Origin: Priestia megaterium
Lineage (GTDB): Bacteria > Bacillota > Bacilli > Bacillales > Bacillaceae_H
Length of the DNA stretch: 64,000 nucleotides
Assembly (NCBI GenBank): GCA_008180335.1
Contig: VTEF01000007.1
Location: 564-64,563 of the forward strand
Reading direction: 5' to 3'
Below are positions 1 to 8,520 of this stretch, in pieces. The notes under the pieces are model-generated. The model saw only the letters and a list, made by a program, of their open reading frames with translations, ran no database searches and had not been told where the DNA came from. How positions within the stretch are numbered: position 1 is the first letter of the stretch; each line of letters opens with the position of its first letter. Made by a program: the position numbers and the translations under genes.

Positions 1-188
<188 letters not shown>

Positions 189-283
189 TGTTTGATTGCT
201 CATTTAAAATAAAAAATTAACGTTGACGTTTGTCGCTTTGTTCAGTTTTCAAAGTTCAACCATCGCTCATAGGCGACTTCATT

Positions 284-312
284 ATTTTACCAAGTTGAAA
301 CCTTGTTGTCAA
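284..312 (-). promoter_or_regulatory. rrn promoter P2 (sigma-A)
   Basis: On the minus strand a perfect -35 TTGACA (307-312) lies 17 bp from a -10 TAAAAT (284-289), about 95 nt upstream of the 16S 5' end. This is the core-proximal promoter of the tandem pair usual for Bacillus rRNA operons. Confidence 0.85.
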
Positions 313-372
313 TAACTTTTTTATCAACTTTTATCAACTTGTTTTTTCGTCTTATTTAAACGACGCTTTATT

Positions 373-401
373 ATATTAATGTTATTAACTACAAAAGTCA
401 A
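373..401 (-). promoter_or_regulatory. rrn promoter P1 (sigma-A)
   Basis: On the minus strand TTGACT (396-401), a 17-bp spacer and TAATAT (373-378) lie about 90 bp upstream of P2. An overlapping TATAAT at 370-375 would need a 20-bp spacer. AT-rich DNA upstream could act as an UP element. Confidence 0.7.
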
Positions 402-518
402 CCATTATTTTAAATAATATATTTTATGGCTAATTAATAATGTGAGGCTTCAATAGCTTAGGATTTTCTCCCCTATTAAAGGATGAGAAATTTAGACTCA
501 CTAAAATTATAAGACAAT

Positions 519-567
519 GAAAAAGAAAGCATAAGGATGAATTTGCTCTCCTTATGCTTTCTTTTTC
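519..567 (-). terminator. aceA terminator
   Basis: An 18-bp perfect inverted repeat (519-536 with 550-567) sits just after the aceA stop. The arms begin with A runs, so the minus-strand transcript ends in U. Confidence 0.85.
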
Positions 568-579
568 AAAAACTAAGTA

Positions 580-1863
580 TTAGCTGTTCGTTGTAAACTG
601 TTCTTCTTCTGTTGAACCTTTCAACGCAGTTGTTGATGAAGTTCCTCCTGATACTACTTGAGCTACTTCATCAAAGTATCCTGTGCCTACTTCACGTTGG
701 TGTCTTGTAGCCGTATAACCATTTACTTCACTTGCAAATTCTCGTTCTTGCAGCTCCGAGTAAGCACCCATGCCGCGTGACTTATAGCCACGAGCTAACT
801 CAAACATACTATGATTTAATGCATGGAATCCTGCAAGTGTAACAAATTGGAACTTATAGCCCATTTTCGCAATTTCTTGCTGGAACTTTTCAATGGTATC
901 TTGATCTAATTTTTTCTTCCAATTAAATGATGGAGAACAATTATATGCTAGCATTTTTCCAGGGAACTTCTCATGAATAGCATCAGCAAATCTTTGCGCT
1001 TGCTCTAAGTTCGGCTCTGATGTCTCGCACCAAATCAAATCGGCATACGGAGCATAAGCTAACCCCCGTGCAATAGCTTGATCTAACCCTGCTCTTGTAC
1101 GATAAAAACCTTCTGCCGTACGCTCTCCTGTCAGAAACTGACGATCCACTGGATCTATATCGCTCGTAATTAAATCGGCTGCATCCGCATCCGTTCTAGC
1201 AATTAAAACTGTCGGTACTCCCATTACATCTGCCGCTAGCCTAGCTGCTACTAAATTTCTCACAGCTGTCTGAGTTGGTAACAACACTTTTCCACCTAAA
1301 TGTCCGCACTTTTTCTCAGAAGATAATTGATCCTCAAAGTGAACAGCTGAAGCGCCAGATTCAATCATTCCTTTCATTAATTCGAACACATTTAATTGAC
1401 CGCCAAATCCTGCTTCAGCATCTGCGATAATTGGTGCAAAATAATCTACATCCCCTTCGCCTTCTAAATATTGAATTTGATCTGCACGCTGCAATGCTTG
1501 ATTAATTCTTTTTACAACATGAGGAACACTATTAGCTGGATATAAACTTTGATCCGGGTACATATGGCCGGATAAGTTTGCATCTGCTGCTACTTGCCAT
1601 CCGCTTAAATAAATAGCTTTTAAACCTGCTTTTACTTGCTGAACTGCTTGATTTCCAGTCAATGCTCCTAATGCATGTATATACTCTTCTGTTTGTAATA
1701 AGTTCCAGAATTTTTCCGATCCTCTTCTTGCCAATGTATACTCAATATCAATTGAACCCCGTAAGCCAATTACTTTCTCTGCTGAATACGGTCTTTCAAT
1801 TCCCTTCCAACGCTCATCACTTTTCCAATTCTCTTCAAGATTTTGAATTCGTACATCTCTCAT
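580..1863 (-). CDS. aceA: isocitrate lyase
   Basis: Isocitrate lyase splits isocitrate into glyoxylate and succinate, the first step of the glyoxylate shunt, used for growth on acetate or fatty acids. The 427-residue protein carries the family signature KKCGH with the catalytic cysteine (about residues 180-190) and matches the length of bacterial AceA. I start it at MRDVRIQ because AAGGGGG lies a proper distance upstream; the frame is open further upstream but has no better site. Malate synthase is not next to it. A cre-like site lies upstream, so catabolite repression is likely. The downstream hairpin makes it a single-gene unit. Confidence 0.97.
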   Translation of the reverse strand: MRDVRIQNLEENWKSDERWKGIERPYSAEKVIGLRGSIDIEYTLARRGSEKFWNLLQTEEYIHALGALTGNQAVQQVKAGLKAIYLSGWQVAADANLSGHMYPDQSLYPANSVPHVVKRINQALQRADQIQYLEGEGDVDYFAPIIADAEAGFGGQLNVFELMKGMIESGASAVHFEDQLSSEKKCGHLGGKVLLPTQTAVRNLVAARLAADVMGVPTVLIARTDADAADLITSDIDPVDRQFLTGERTAEGFYRTRAGLDQAIARGLAYAPYADLIWCETSEPNLEQAQRFADAIHEKFPGKMLAYNCSPSFNWKKKLDQDTIEKFQQEIAKMGYKFQFVTLAGFHALNHSMFELARGYKSRGMGAYSELQEREFASEVNGYTATRHQREVGTGYFDEVAQVVSGGTSSTTALKGSTEEEQFTTNS

Positions 1864-1920
1864 TTCTTTTACCCCCTTGTTATTGTGTAAAGCATGTTTC
1901 CTTTTCAGCACTAAAACAAT

Positions 1921-1934
1921 CGAAATCGTTTTCA
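1921..1934 (-). promoter_or_regulatory. cre-like CcpA site upstream of aceA
   Basis: TGAAAACGATTTCG on the minus strand matches the CcpA consensus TGWAANCGNTNWCA at all but the last base. It lies 58 bp upstream of the aceA start, between a weak promoter candidate (TTGTGA, 16 bp, TAATAA) and the gene, a position that suits repression by glucose. Confidence 0.6.
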
Positions 1935-1939
1935 ACAAT

Positions 1940-2347
1940 TCACTTATTAAAAAGCTGAAACAATTTCACAAAACAATCATTACTCAATGTATGAAGTTTC
2001 TACATTTACGAATATGTTTTGTTCCCCTTTACCATGTTGCTAGTGTTCATCAATTAATCGTTTCTGCTGGCTGCATTTTTGGAAACGATGATGCCATAAT
2101 GTCGCAGAGAAAAGCTCCATTGATGTAACCCGCTATTCATAGACTACATGTAATCGAAATTAAGACGTGTGCATTCTCCTTTCCTTTGTTATAAAACAGA
2201 TTAACTTTTCACATTAGTTATTATATAACAGAGAATTCGAAAGAGGAACCCCTGTTTTTTCATTTTTCTGTCTTTTAAAACCAGGGATTCTTTTCAAACG
2301 CCCATATATCAAGGATTTTGGTGATCTTTCACTTTTTCTTATATCAC
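1940..2347. other. intergenic region aceA - protease gene
   Basis: I see no convincing gene here. It holds the presumed aceA promoter and two 12-bp dyads, TGTTATAAAACA (2187-2198) and TATTATATAACA (2219-2230), of the same type as those near yhfH at 7893-8213. Confidence 0.5.
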
Positions 2348-3607
2348 TTATTCTTGTTTTTCATACTGTTCAATGAACGAAATTCTTTCTAAAATAGTTG
2401 GGTGGCTGTAGCGAAAGATCTTAACTAAATAAGGTGGATTCACTTGAGATAGTCCTGATTTTGTTAATTCTTGAAATGTATTAACTGCCGCTTCTTTGTT
2501 TCCTGTTAATTCCATAGCATACGTGTCCGATTGTACTTCATGATGACGTGACAACATATTTGTGACAGGACTAACAGCAAAAGATAACATTGAAAATAGC
2601 AATAAAATAACGGGTAAAGAAGATAAATCGCTAAAGCTTGACATTTTTAGTGACTCTCCCCACCTTTTGAAGATAAAATAACCTAGTTTCTTCGTTAGCC
2701 ACAAACCTGCTACCGATAATAACAGCGCCGAAGCAATTCCAATGTAAATATGTTTCTTAACATAATGTCCCATTTCATGAGCCATAATAAATAAAATTTC
2801 ATCATCTTGTAACTTTGATAATGTTGTATCCCATAAAACAATACGTGAGTTTGATCCAATTCCCGTTACATAGGCATTAAGGGAATTCGTCTTTTTAGAC
2901 ATATTTACTTCATAAACATGTTCAGCTGGAATATCCGCTTCGTTAGCTAATTGGAGAATTTTTTCTTCTAACTGTTTATTCTTAAGCGGATAAAAATCGT
3001 TATACAGCGGATCAATAATAACTGGCTGAATAAACGTTAAAAAGAGTGTAAAAGGAATCGATAGTCCCCAGGCATAAAGCCACCATTTTTTAGGATGTTT
3101 TTTAATGAAAAGATACAACACAAACACCATTACACTCAGCATGACATAGTTCACCCAGAAATCGACAAATACATCTTTCATCCAGCTCTGAAATGGTTGC
3201 GTTGTAATGTTATATGCTGTTGAAAACTGATAACTGATAAAATCCAAAGGGAATGAATACACAAGTAAAATAAGCGATAACCAAAATACATAAACAGCTG
3301 TTTGTATTAAGCTAATTTCACTAACTTCCTTTGCCCATCGACTAAACCTTCTAGAAAATCCAAGAGTCAAGACTAAAATAAATCCTAACCATTCGTAAGG
3401 AATAGCAATAAAAAAGAGCGCATCTCTAATTTTAGAATATTCTTCTGTTAGCATGAGCTCCCGATCATTCATAAATGTCGCAGGATCTGCACTCGTACCT
3501 CTTAACGAATCAGGTATTGACGTATCACTAAAATGAAATAAATAAATCCATACAAATAGAGCGTACACTACAAAACTTATAATGGACCATGAGACAAACT
3601 TTCTCAT
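2348..3607 (-). CDS. yhfN: M48-family membrane metalloprotease (Ste24/CAAX protease-like, YhfN type)
   Basis: This is an integral-membrane zinc metalloprotease of the Ste24/HtpX (M48) superfamily, expected to cut proteins at or in the cytoplasmic membrane. The HEMGH zinc motif follows the segment DDEILFIMA in the C-terminal half, with a distal glutamate region near HHEVQSDTYAMEL. About six to seven hydrophobic segments are visible, and the length (about 419 residues) is that of Ste24-type enzymes rather than short HtpX. I start at the second Met (MRKFVSW), which follows AGGAGGGG by 9 nt; a start six codons earlier would sit on that ribosome-binding site. The natural substrate is unknown. Confidence 0.85.
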   Translation of the reverse strand: MRKFVSWSIISFVVYALFVWIYLFHFSDTSIPDSLRGTSADPATFMNDRELMLTEEYSKIRDALFFIAIPYEWLGFILVLTLGFSRRFSRWAKEVSEISLIQTAVYVFWLSLILLVYSFPLDFISYQFSTAYNITTQPFQSWMKDVFVDFWVNYVMLSVMVFVLYLFIKKHPKKWWLYAWGLSIPFTLFLTFIQPVIIDPLYNDFYPLKNKQLEEKILQLANEADIPAEHVYEVNMSKKTNSLNAYVTGIGSNSRIVLWDTTLSKLQDDEILFIMAHEMGHYVKKHIYIGIASALLLSVAGLWLTKKLGYFIFKRWGESLKMSSFSDLSSLPVILLLFSMLSFAVSPVTNMLSRHHEVQSDTYAMELTGNKEAAVNTFQELTKSGLSQVNPPYLVKIFRYSHPTILERISFIEQYEKQE

Positions 3608-3769
3608 CACTCTTCCCCTCCTCATATATCCGGAACTTCACTTGTTTCACCGTACGCCGTATTCTTTTTCACATACTTTCCCGGTACAAACAGTCAGCAG
3701 TTATTACTATTGTAGGTCTTATTTTAAAATTTAGAACAGCAAAGCCAAATTAACCTTTTAAAAACAGAA

Positions 3770-3799
3770 AGAACTGCTGAATCTTCAGCAGTTCTTTTA
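3770..3799. terminator. bidirectional terminator-like hairpin
   Basis: AGAACTGCTGA and TCAGCAGTTCT (3770-3780, 3785-3795) form an 11-bp stem with T-rich flanks on both strands. It lies just beyond the 3' end of the enoyl-CoA hydratase remnant on the minus strand. Confidence 0.65.
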
Positions 3800-3834
3800 T
3801 GACATCCGTCTTCGTCGAGACTAATTATTGGCCT

Positions 3835-4073
<239 letters not shown>

Positions 4074-4082
4074 CTAACCCCT

Positions 4083-4110
4083 CTATATTTGAAATCGCTT
4101 TCAAATATAG
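4083..4110. promoter_or_regulatory. perfect cre site inside a 28-bp palindrome
   Basis: TGAAATCGCTTTCA (4090-4103) matches the CcpA consensus at every base and lies at the centre of a 12-bp-armed perfect inverted repeat with a TCGC centre. It sits between the lcfB stop and the hydratase relic, about 10 bp from the relic's start, so it once probably controlled that gene. Confidence 0.7.
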
Positions 4111-4113
4111 GTG

Positions 4114-5652
4114 CTACTTTAGCAATTGTTTTTTTAATGCCCTTCTTAAAATTTTTCCTGTTGCATTTTTAGGTAATTCGTCTAGAAATTCTATTTCACT
4201 TGGAATTTTATATTTTGCTAGGTGTTCTCGGCAATAATTAATTAAATCATCTTCTGTAATGGAAGAATCTTTACACACGACGTAACACTGTACAGCTTCC
4301 CCAAACGCTGGATCTGGCACTCCAATAACCGCTACTTCAATAATGGCAGGATGCGCATATAACACTTCTTCAATTTCCCTTGGATAAACATTATAACCGC
4401 CAACGAGAATCATATCTTTTTTACGATCTACAATATAAAAGTAGCCTTCTTCATCCATTCTCGCTAAATCACCGGTATACAACCACCCATCACGAATTGC
4501 GTAATCCGTATCTTCTTGGGACTTATAGTACCCTTTCATAACATTTGGCCCTTTCACAATTAATTCCCCTACTTGGCCAATTGGCACTTCTTCTCCAAGC
4601 TCATTTACTACTTTATTTTGAACATTCATGATTGATGTTCCAATTGAACCAGGCTTTCTCTCCCGATCAATTGGATTAAAACAAGTGACTGGTGAAGCTT
4701 CAGACAGCCCATAACCTTCAGCGACCACGACATTAAATTTTTCTTCAAATCCTTTTAAAAGAGCAACTGGCATAGAAGAACCACCAGATATGCATAGACG
4801 CAATGTAGATATTTGCTCTTTTGTCCCTTTATCATATTGCAATAAAAAATTATACATCGTTGGCACACCAGCAAAAATAGTCGCTTTTTTCTCTTCAGCT
4901 AACGCGAAAACAGCTGTTGGACTAAATTTTGGTAAAATCAATACTGTTCCACCATTCATTAAAGGTGCATTTAAAGCAACGGTTAAACAAAACACATGAA
5001 ACATTGGTAGAGCAGCAATAACACGATCTTGATCATTTATCGTTAAATAGTCGGCTACGTCTTTAGCATTTCGATAAACATTATGATGTGTTAACATTGC
5101 TCCTTTTGGTTTCCCTGTGGTTCCTGATGTATATAAAATAATGGCTGTATCTTCTTGATTGAGCTGCGGAAACTGATATGTAACGTCTTGTTGTTGAAGA
5201 ATAGATGAAAAAGTATGAACATAAGAAGGAAGTTCTTGTTGTGTAACAGCCTGTTCTGATTTGCTTTCACATAAGATGATATGCTCCAAAATAGGAAGTT
5301 GATTGCTGATTGGTTCTAATATAGGTAAAAGTAAATCAACAGCAATCATTACTTTTACATCACCATTTTTCAAAATATAGGTTATTTCGTCACTTGTATA
5401 GATCGGGTTAATTGGAATGACTGTTGCTCCAACTCTAAGTGCTCCATATAGTCCAATCACAAAATGCGGGGAATTCCCTGCTATCAATGCAATATGGTCA
5501 CCTTTTTCTACTCCAAGCCTTTTTAAACCGTTTGCAAAAATGGAAACTGCTGCATCAAGCTCACGATAAGAGACTTCTTGCTGTAAAAAAACATATGCAG
5601 TTTTATCTGGATACACTGTTGCTGTTTCATGAAGCTGTGACGATAAATTCAT
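4114..5652 (-). CDS. lcfB: long-chain fatty acid-CoA ligase
   Basis: AMP-forming acyl-CoA synthetase (ANL superfamily) that activates fatty acids to acyl-CoA for beta-oxidation. The 512-residue protein has the P-loop-like A3 motif [11 protein letters not shown] (about residue 155), the YGLSEASP motif, [27 protein letters not shown], and the C-terminal [10 protein letters not shown] lysine motif, so it is complete. The start MNLSSQLHE follows GGAGGAAGGAAT; an in-frame Met 15 codons upstream overlaps the ribosome-binding site and the FadR-like box. A sigma-A promoter and a FadR-type operator lie upstream. In B. subtilis the gene at this place, lcfB (yhfL), belongs to the FadR regulon. Confidence 0.93.
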   Translation of the reverse strand: MNLSSQLHETATVYPDKTAYVFLQQEVSYRELDAAVSIFANGLKRLGVEKGDHIALIAGNSPHFVIGLYGALRVGATVIPINPIYTSDEITYILKNGDVKVMIAVDLLLPILEPISNQLPILEHIILCESKSEQAVTQQELPSYVHTFSSILQQQDVTYQFPQLNQEDTAIILYTSGTTGKPKGAMLTHHNVYRNAKDVADYLTINDQDRVIAALPMFHVFCLTVALNAPLMNGGTVLILPKFSPTAVFALAEEKKATIFAGVPTMYNFLLQYDKGTKEQISTLRLCISGGSSMPVALLKGFEEKFNVVVAEGYGLSEASPVTCFNPIDRERKPGSIGTSIMNVQNKVVNELGEEVPIGQVGELIVKGPNVMKGYYKSQEDTDYAIRDGWLYTGDLARMDEEGYFYIVDRKKDMILVGGYNVYPREIEEVLYAHPAIIEVAVIGVPDPAFGEAVQCYVVCKDSSITEDDLINYCREHLAKYKIPSEIEFLDELPKNATGKILRRALKKQLLK

Positions 5653-5678
5653 TATTCCTTCCTCCTCTTTTTTAATAA

Positions 5679-5696
5679 TGAATGAATACCCATTCA
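5679..5696. promoter_or_regulatory. FadR (YsiA)-type operator of lcfB
   Basis: TGAATGAATACCCATTCA matches the Bacillus FadR box TGAATGAMTANTCATTCA with one mismatch. It lies downstream of the predicted lcfB -10 box and just upstream of the ribosome-binding site, so binding would block elongation; long-chain acyl-CoA would release it. Confidence 0.8.
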
Positions 5697-5731
5697 TTAT
5701 TAAGTCATAATGTTAAAAACATTCTTACTAT

Positions 5732-5761
5732 ATTATAAGACTAGAAGTCTTAGCTTGACAA
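5732..5761 (-). promoter_or_regulatory. lcfB promoter (sigma-A)
   Basis: On the minus strand TTGTCA (5756-5761), 18 bp, TATAAT (5732-5737), about 35 bp before the FadR-like box. Confidence 0.7.
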
Positions 5762-5847
5762 GACTGATCTCTTTGCTAAATACAGCATAGAAACTTTTCA
5801 ACCTCTATCGATCAGACTGTCATGAACAAAGCGATTGCTAATAAAAA

Positions 5848-5899
5848 AGCTAAAGAATAAAAAGGATTTTTCATCTCTTCCTACTCTTTAGCTGCTTTT
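5848..5899 (-). terminator. lplJ terminator
   Basis: AGCTAAAGA (5848-5856) and TCTTTAGCT (5885-5893) form a 9-bp stem with a long loop. The minus-strand transcript then ends in a run of six T. The large loop lowers certainty. Confidence 0.5.
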
Positions 5900-5916
5900 A
5901 TAAAACCAAGTTCATC

Positions 5917-6906
5917 TTAATAGATCAGATTAATAAACTCTTCCCTTGTAATGTTGCCAAAATAATGTTTAATATCTACATTTTTCAGTGCATCAGTAAT
6001 GCTTTCTTTTTCATAACGGATATTAGTTAAACTTTCTTCAACTTCACTAACATCTCCAGCTCCGAAAAAGTCTCCATATATCTTACAATGATTAATCATT
6101 CCCTTATTAACTTCTAATCGAGCATCAATTTGGCCTATCGGAAAACGATGTGAATGTTGAATATTAAATTTAGGAGATTTTCCGTAATTCCACTCCCACG
6201 TTTGATAACGTTCATTTGAAATCTTATTGATTTCTTCCCAGTCTTTCTCTGTTAGCTTGTATTCTTTTATATTCTCTTCACCATTAAAAATATATCGTAA
6301 CAGCAACTGTTTAAATTCATCAATTGTTACTTTCTCATTCAAAAATTCACTAATATTCGCTACACGGCTTCTTATTGATTTTATGCCTTTTGATTCAATT
6401 TTATCTTTCTTTACATTTAACGCTGATACGACATGATCAATCTCTGAATCAAATAATAACGTACCATGGCTAAACATGCGCCCTTTTGTTGAAAACTGCG
6501 CATTGCCTGAAATTTTACGCCCTTCAGCAATAATGTCATTGCGCCCGCTTAGTTCTGCTTTTACACCTAATTTGCTTAACGCTTCAATTACAGGTTCTGT
6601 GAATTTTTTAAAGTTGTGAAAGCTATCTCCATCCTCTTTTGTTATAAAACTAAAATTTAAATTTCCTAAATCATGATAAACCGCTCCGCCGCCAGATAAA
6701 CGACGCACAACATGAATACCATTGTCTTCTACATATTTCGTATTAATTTCTTCGATTGTATTTTGATTTTTCCCAATAATAATAGACGGTTCATTCACAT
6801 AAAAAAGCAAATATGTTTCATTGATATCTAAATGCTTTAGAGCATATTCCTCAATAGCCAAGTTAATTCTTGGATCATAAATATTTTGATTGTTAATGTA
6901 TAACAT
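5917..6906 (-). CDS. lplJ: lipoate-protein ligase
   Basis: Attaches free lipoate, via lipoyl-AMP, to lipoyl domains such as those of the 2-oxoacid dehydrogenases and GcvH. The 329-residue protein shows RRLSGGGAVYHD (residues 68-79), which binds the substrate, and the KISGNAQ segment with the catalytic lysine near residue 131; a C-terminal lipoate-ligase accessory domain follows. The start lies 5 bp after the yhfI stop, and its ribosome-binding site AGGAGG overlaps the last yhfI codons, so the two are translated as one operon. B. subtilis LplJ (yhfJ) occupies the same place. Confidence 0.95.
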   Translation of the reverse strand: MLYINNQNIYDPRINLAIEEYALKHLDINETYLLFYVNEPSIIIGKNQNTIEEINTKYVEDNGIHVVRRLSGGGAVYHDLGNLNFSFITKEDGDSFHNFKKFTEPVIEALSKLGVKAELSGRNDIIAEGRKISGNAQFSTKGRMFSHGTLLFDSEIDHVVSALNVKKDKIESKGIKSIRSRVANISEFLNEKVTIDEFKQLLLRYIFNGEENIKEYKLTEKDWEEINKISNERYQTWEWNYGKSPKFNIQHSHRFPIGQIDARLEVNKGMINHCKIYGDFFGAGDVSEVEESLTNIRYEKESITDALKNVDIKHYFGNITREEFINLIY

Positions 6907-6911
6907 CTATG

Positions 6912-7655
6912 TTATTCCTCCTGATGACTCCACTGGAATCCTGTTTTTGCTAATACAACGCTTCCTAAAAATTCTTGTTTTGCTTCTTCGATTAATTGAT
7001 TATGGTCTCCATAGTGAGGAAGATGAGTCAGCATTAGCTGGTTTACTTGCGCTTTTTGAGCTAGCTTTCCTGCCTCTATACTTGTCATATGGCCTGCACC
7101 GCTTCCATCTTGATGACTATAAAAGTTGCATTCACAAATCAGCAAATCCGCATTTTTGGAGAATGAAACAAATTCCTCAATATAACTAGAATCAGCTGTA
7201 TAGACGACTGCTTCATCTTCTACACGAATACGCATCGCAAAGCATGTAACAGGGTGCTTCGTTTTTAGAAATTCAATCGTAAACGGCCCTATTTCTAACG
7301 GCTTTTCAGGGTCATAGCCTACCCCTTTTGTAATAGATGGATGAGTCAGCTTAGAAAATACTTGCTCATCATATGTATGTCCATAAATCGGTAATTCTCG
7401 AACGCTGTTTCCTAAATGTGACTGTATAAGTCGCGCATATTGAAAAACCCCTATGTCTGCTATATGGTCATGGTGATAATGAGACAAAATTATTGCATCC
7501 ACTTCTTCTGGTTTTACATAACGCTGCAATTGAGCCAATGAACCACTCCCACAATCGACCAGCAACTTAAAGTCATCGTGCTCGATCAAATAGCTAGAAG
7601 TTGCTTCTCCAACAGCCGGATATCCTCCCCAAAAGCCAACAACTGTCACTTTCAT
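6912..7655 (-). CDS. yhfI: metallo-beta-lactamase fold hydrolase YhfI
   Basis: Metal-dependent hydrolase of the beta-lactamase fold, ribonuclease Z-like in outline. The metal motif HxHxDH is residues 59-64 (HYHHDH). Further ligands are probably H135 and the D of YTADSSY, and a late histidine in LMLTHLPHYGDH. At 247 residues it has only the core domain and lacks the RNase Z exosite arm, so tRNA processing cannot be assumed. It is the first gene of an operon with lplJ, but a link to lipoate is not established. The substrate is unknown. Confidence 0.88.
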   Translation of the reverse strand: MKVTVVGFWGGYPAVGEATSSYLIEHDDFKLLVDCGSGSLAQLQRYVKPEEVDAIILSHYHHDHIADIGVFQYARLIQSHLGNSVRELPIYGHTYDEQVFSKLTHPSITKGVGYDPEKPLEIGPFTIEFLKTKHPVTCFAMRIRVEDEAVVYTADSSYIEEFVSFSKNADLLICECNFYSHQDGSGAGHMTSIEAGKLAQKAQVNQLMLTHLPHYGDHNQLIEEAKQEFLGSVVLAKTGFQWSHQEE

Positions 7656-7691
7656 TGTCTCTCATCCTTTCTTCCTATTTTGTCTACGTTT

Positions 7692-7720
7692 AGTATAACC
7701 TACTTTTGATAGGAATCGAA
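7692..7720 (-). promoter_or_regulatory. yhfI-lplJ promoter candidate
   Basis: On the minus strand a good -10 TATACT (7692-7697) lies 17 bp from a weak -35 TTCGAT (7715-7720), about 40 bp before yhfI. Confidence 0.5.
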
Positions 7721-7801
7721 AATGAAATGAATGACGTTCCTGGGAGAATCGTTTAATCCAGTTTCACTGAACATTATGTTTAAACGATTGATCAAATAAA
7801 A

Positions 7802-7871
7802 AGAAGATTTGCTAGCGTAATAGCTTTATTTAACTATTTTTAGTTAAATAAACTGCATTAGAACATCTTCT
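7802..7871. repeat. long imperfect hairpin between divergent genes
   Basis: A 12-bp perfect stem (TTTATTTAACTA 7825-7836 with 7841-7852, loop TTTT) is enclosed by an outer AGAAGAT/ATCTTCT pair (7802-7808, 7865-7871). It lies between the divergent yhfI and yhfH promoters, where no terminator is needed, so its role is unclear; it could insulate the two transcripts. Confidence 0.6.
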
Positions 7872-7892
7872 ATCATGAACTGCATAACGATC

Positions 7893-7979
7893 TGTTATAT
7901 AACAAATTCTGATTCCACATTAAAAATAGGCTCTTTTGTTATAAAACATCATTGACACTTTATCTTCTGTTATAATACA
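7893..7979. promoter_or_regulatory. three TGTTATAWWACA-type dyads at the yhfH promoter
   Basis: TGTTATATAACA (7893-7904, a perfect palindrome), TGTTATAAAACA (7937-7948) and TGTTATAATACA (7968-7979). The second abuts the -35 box and the third overlaps the -10 box of yhfH, the arrangement expected of operators. I do not recognise the regulator. Confidence 0.45.
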
Positions 7980-7981
7980 AT
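7952..7981 (+). promoter_or_regulatory. yhfH promoter (sigma-A)
   Basis: A perfect -35 TTGACA (7952-7957), an 18-bp spacer, and -10 TACAAT (7976-7981), about 30 bp before the yhfH start. Confidence 0.7.
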
Positions 7982-8011
7982 ATTAATAACAAATCAACGG
8001 AGGGGATTAAA

Positions 8012-8143
8012 ATGTTAGAAAAGATGACTGAGTTTTTCAAAAATTTACCGTCTAAAAAATGCATGGATTGTGGGAATGAAATTGAAGAACAGCACGAATG
8101 CTACGGCAATAAATGTGATCACTGTCTCGATGTTATGAAATAA
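8012..8143 (+). CDS. yhfH: small zinc-ribbon-like protein, YhfH family
   Basis: A 43-residue protein beginning MLEKMTEFFKNLPSKK, with four cysteines arranged CMDC and CDHC plus a middle CYGNKC cysteine and histidines, a pattern typical of a metal-binding mini-domain. The length, sequence style and position beside yhfI match the YhfH family of Bacillus; its function is not known. The start follows CGGAGGGG by a good distance. It has its own promoter and a strong terminator, so it is a one-gene unit. The dyads over its promoter suggest tight regulation. Confidence 0.85.
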   Translation: MLEKMTEFFKNLPSKKCMDCGNEIEEQHECYGNKCDHCLDVMK

Positions 8144-8190
8144 GAATAACTAGTTAATTATGTTTATACTGAAAACGCCGCCATCACAAA

Positions 8191-8229
8191 CAGGCTCTAA
8201 CTGTTATAAAACAGCAGAGCCTGTTTTTT
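8191..8229 (+). terminator. yhfH terminator
   Basis: CAGGCTCT (8191-8198) pairs with AGAGCCTG (8216-8223), with an inner stem CTGTT/AACAG, followed by six T. The loop contains another exact TGTTATAAAACA (8202-8213), and the AGGCTCT that precedes it also precedes the copy at 7937. Confidence 0.85.
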
Positions 8230-8304
8230 CGTGTACACAAATTTACATCCCTTTAAAATTGAAAATTTTAAATATAAAAACTTTAAAATGGAAGAAAAAT
8301 TATA

Positions 8305-8333
8305 TTGTCACTGCATTAGTATATTGATAGAAT
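8305..8333 (+). promoter_or_regulatory. promoter of the riboswitch-nupG transcript
   Basis: TTGTCA (8305-8310), 17 bp, TAGAAT (8328-8333); transcription would start about 15 nt before the aptamer. Confidence 0.75.
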
Positions 8334-8355
8334 GAAAACACATTTTTATACGTTT

Positions 8356-8426
8356 CCTTTATATAATCGCGATAATATGGATCGCAAGTTTCTACCTAAC
8401 AACCGTAAATTGTTGGACTATAAGGG
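8356..8426 (+). promoter_or_regulatory. purine riboswitch aptamer, guanine/hypoxanthine type
   Basis: The fold is complete. P1 is 8356-8363 with 8419-8426. J1/2 is TAATC. P2 is GCGAT/ATCGC with loop AATATGG. J2/3 contains AAGTTTCT. P3 is CTAACAA/TTGTTGG with loop CCGTAAA. The specificity base just before the 3' strand of P1 (position 74 of the xpt numbering) is C at 8418, which in this class selects guanine or hypoxanthine over adenine. A terminator lies downstream, so purine should switch the transporter gene off. Confidence 0.93.
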
Positions 8427-8464
8427 AAAGTAGTGCATATACATTATGATTTCTCTTGTATTGG

Positions 8465-8499
8465 CTGCTTTCTCCTATAGAGTGGAGGAAGCAGTTTTT
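8465..8499 (+). terminator. riboswitch-controlled terminator
   Basis: CTGCTTTCTCC (8465-8475) pairs with GGAGGAAGCAG (8484-8494), followed by five T, upstream of the nupG ribosome-binding site. This is the expression platform of the purine riboswitch. Confidence 0.88.
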
Positions 8500-8520
8500 A
8501 ATTTACAGGAGGTTTTTACA

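Noticed and set aside
1662-2128. Plus-strand frames overlapping the aceA start and its upstream region
   Set aside because: One is antisense to aceA, the other runs through the promoter and cre site; neither has a good start signal.
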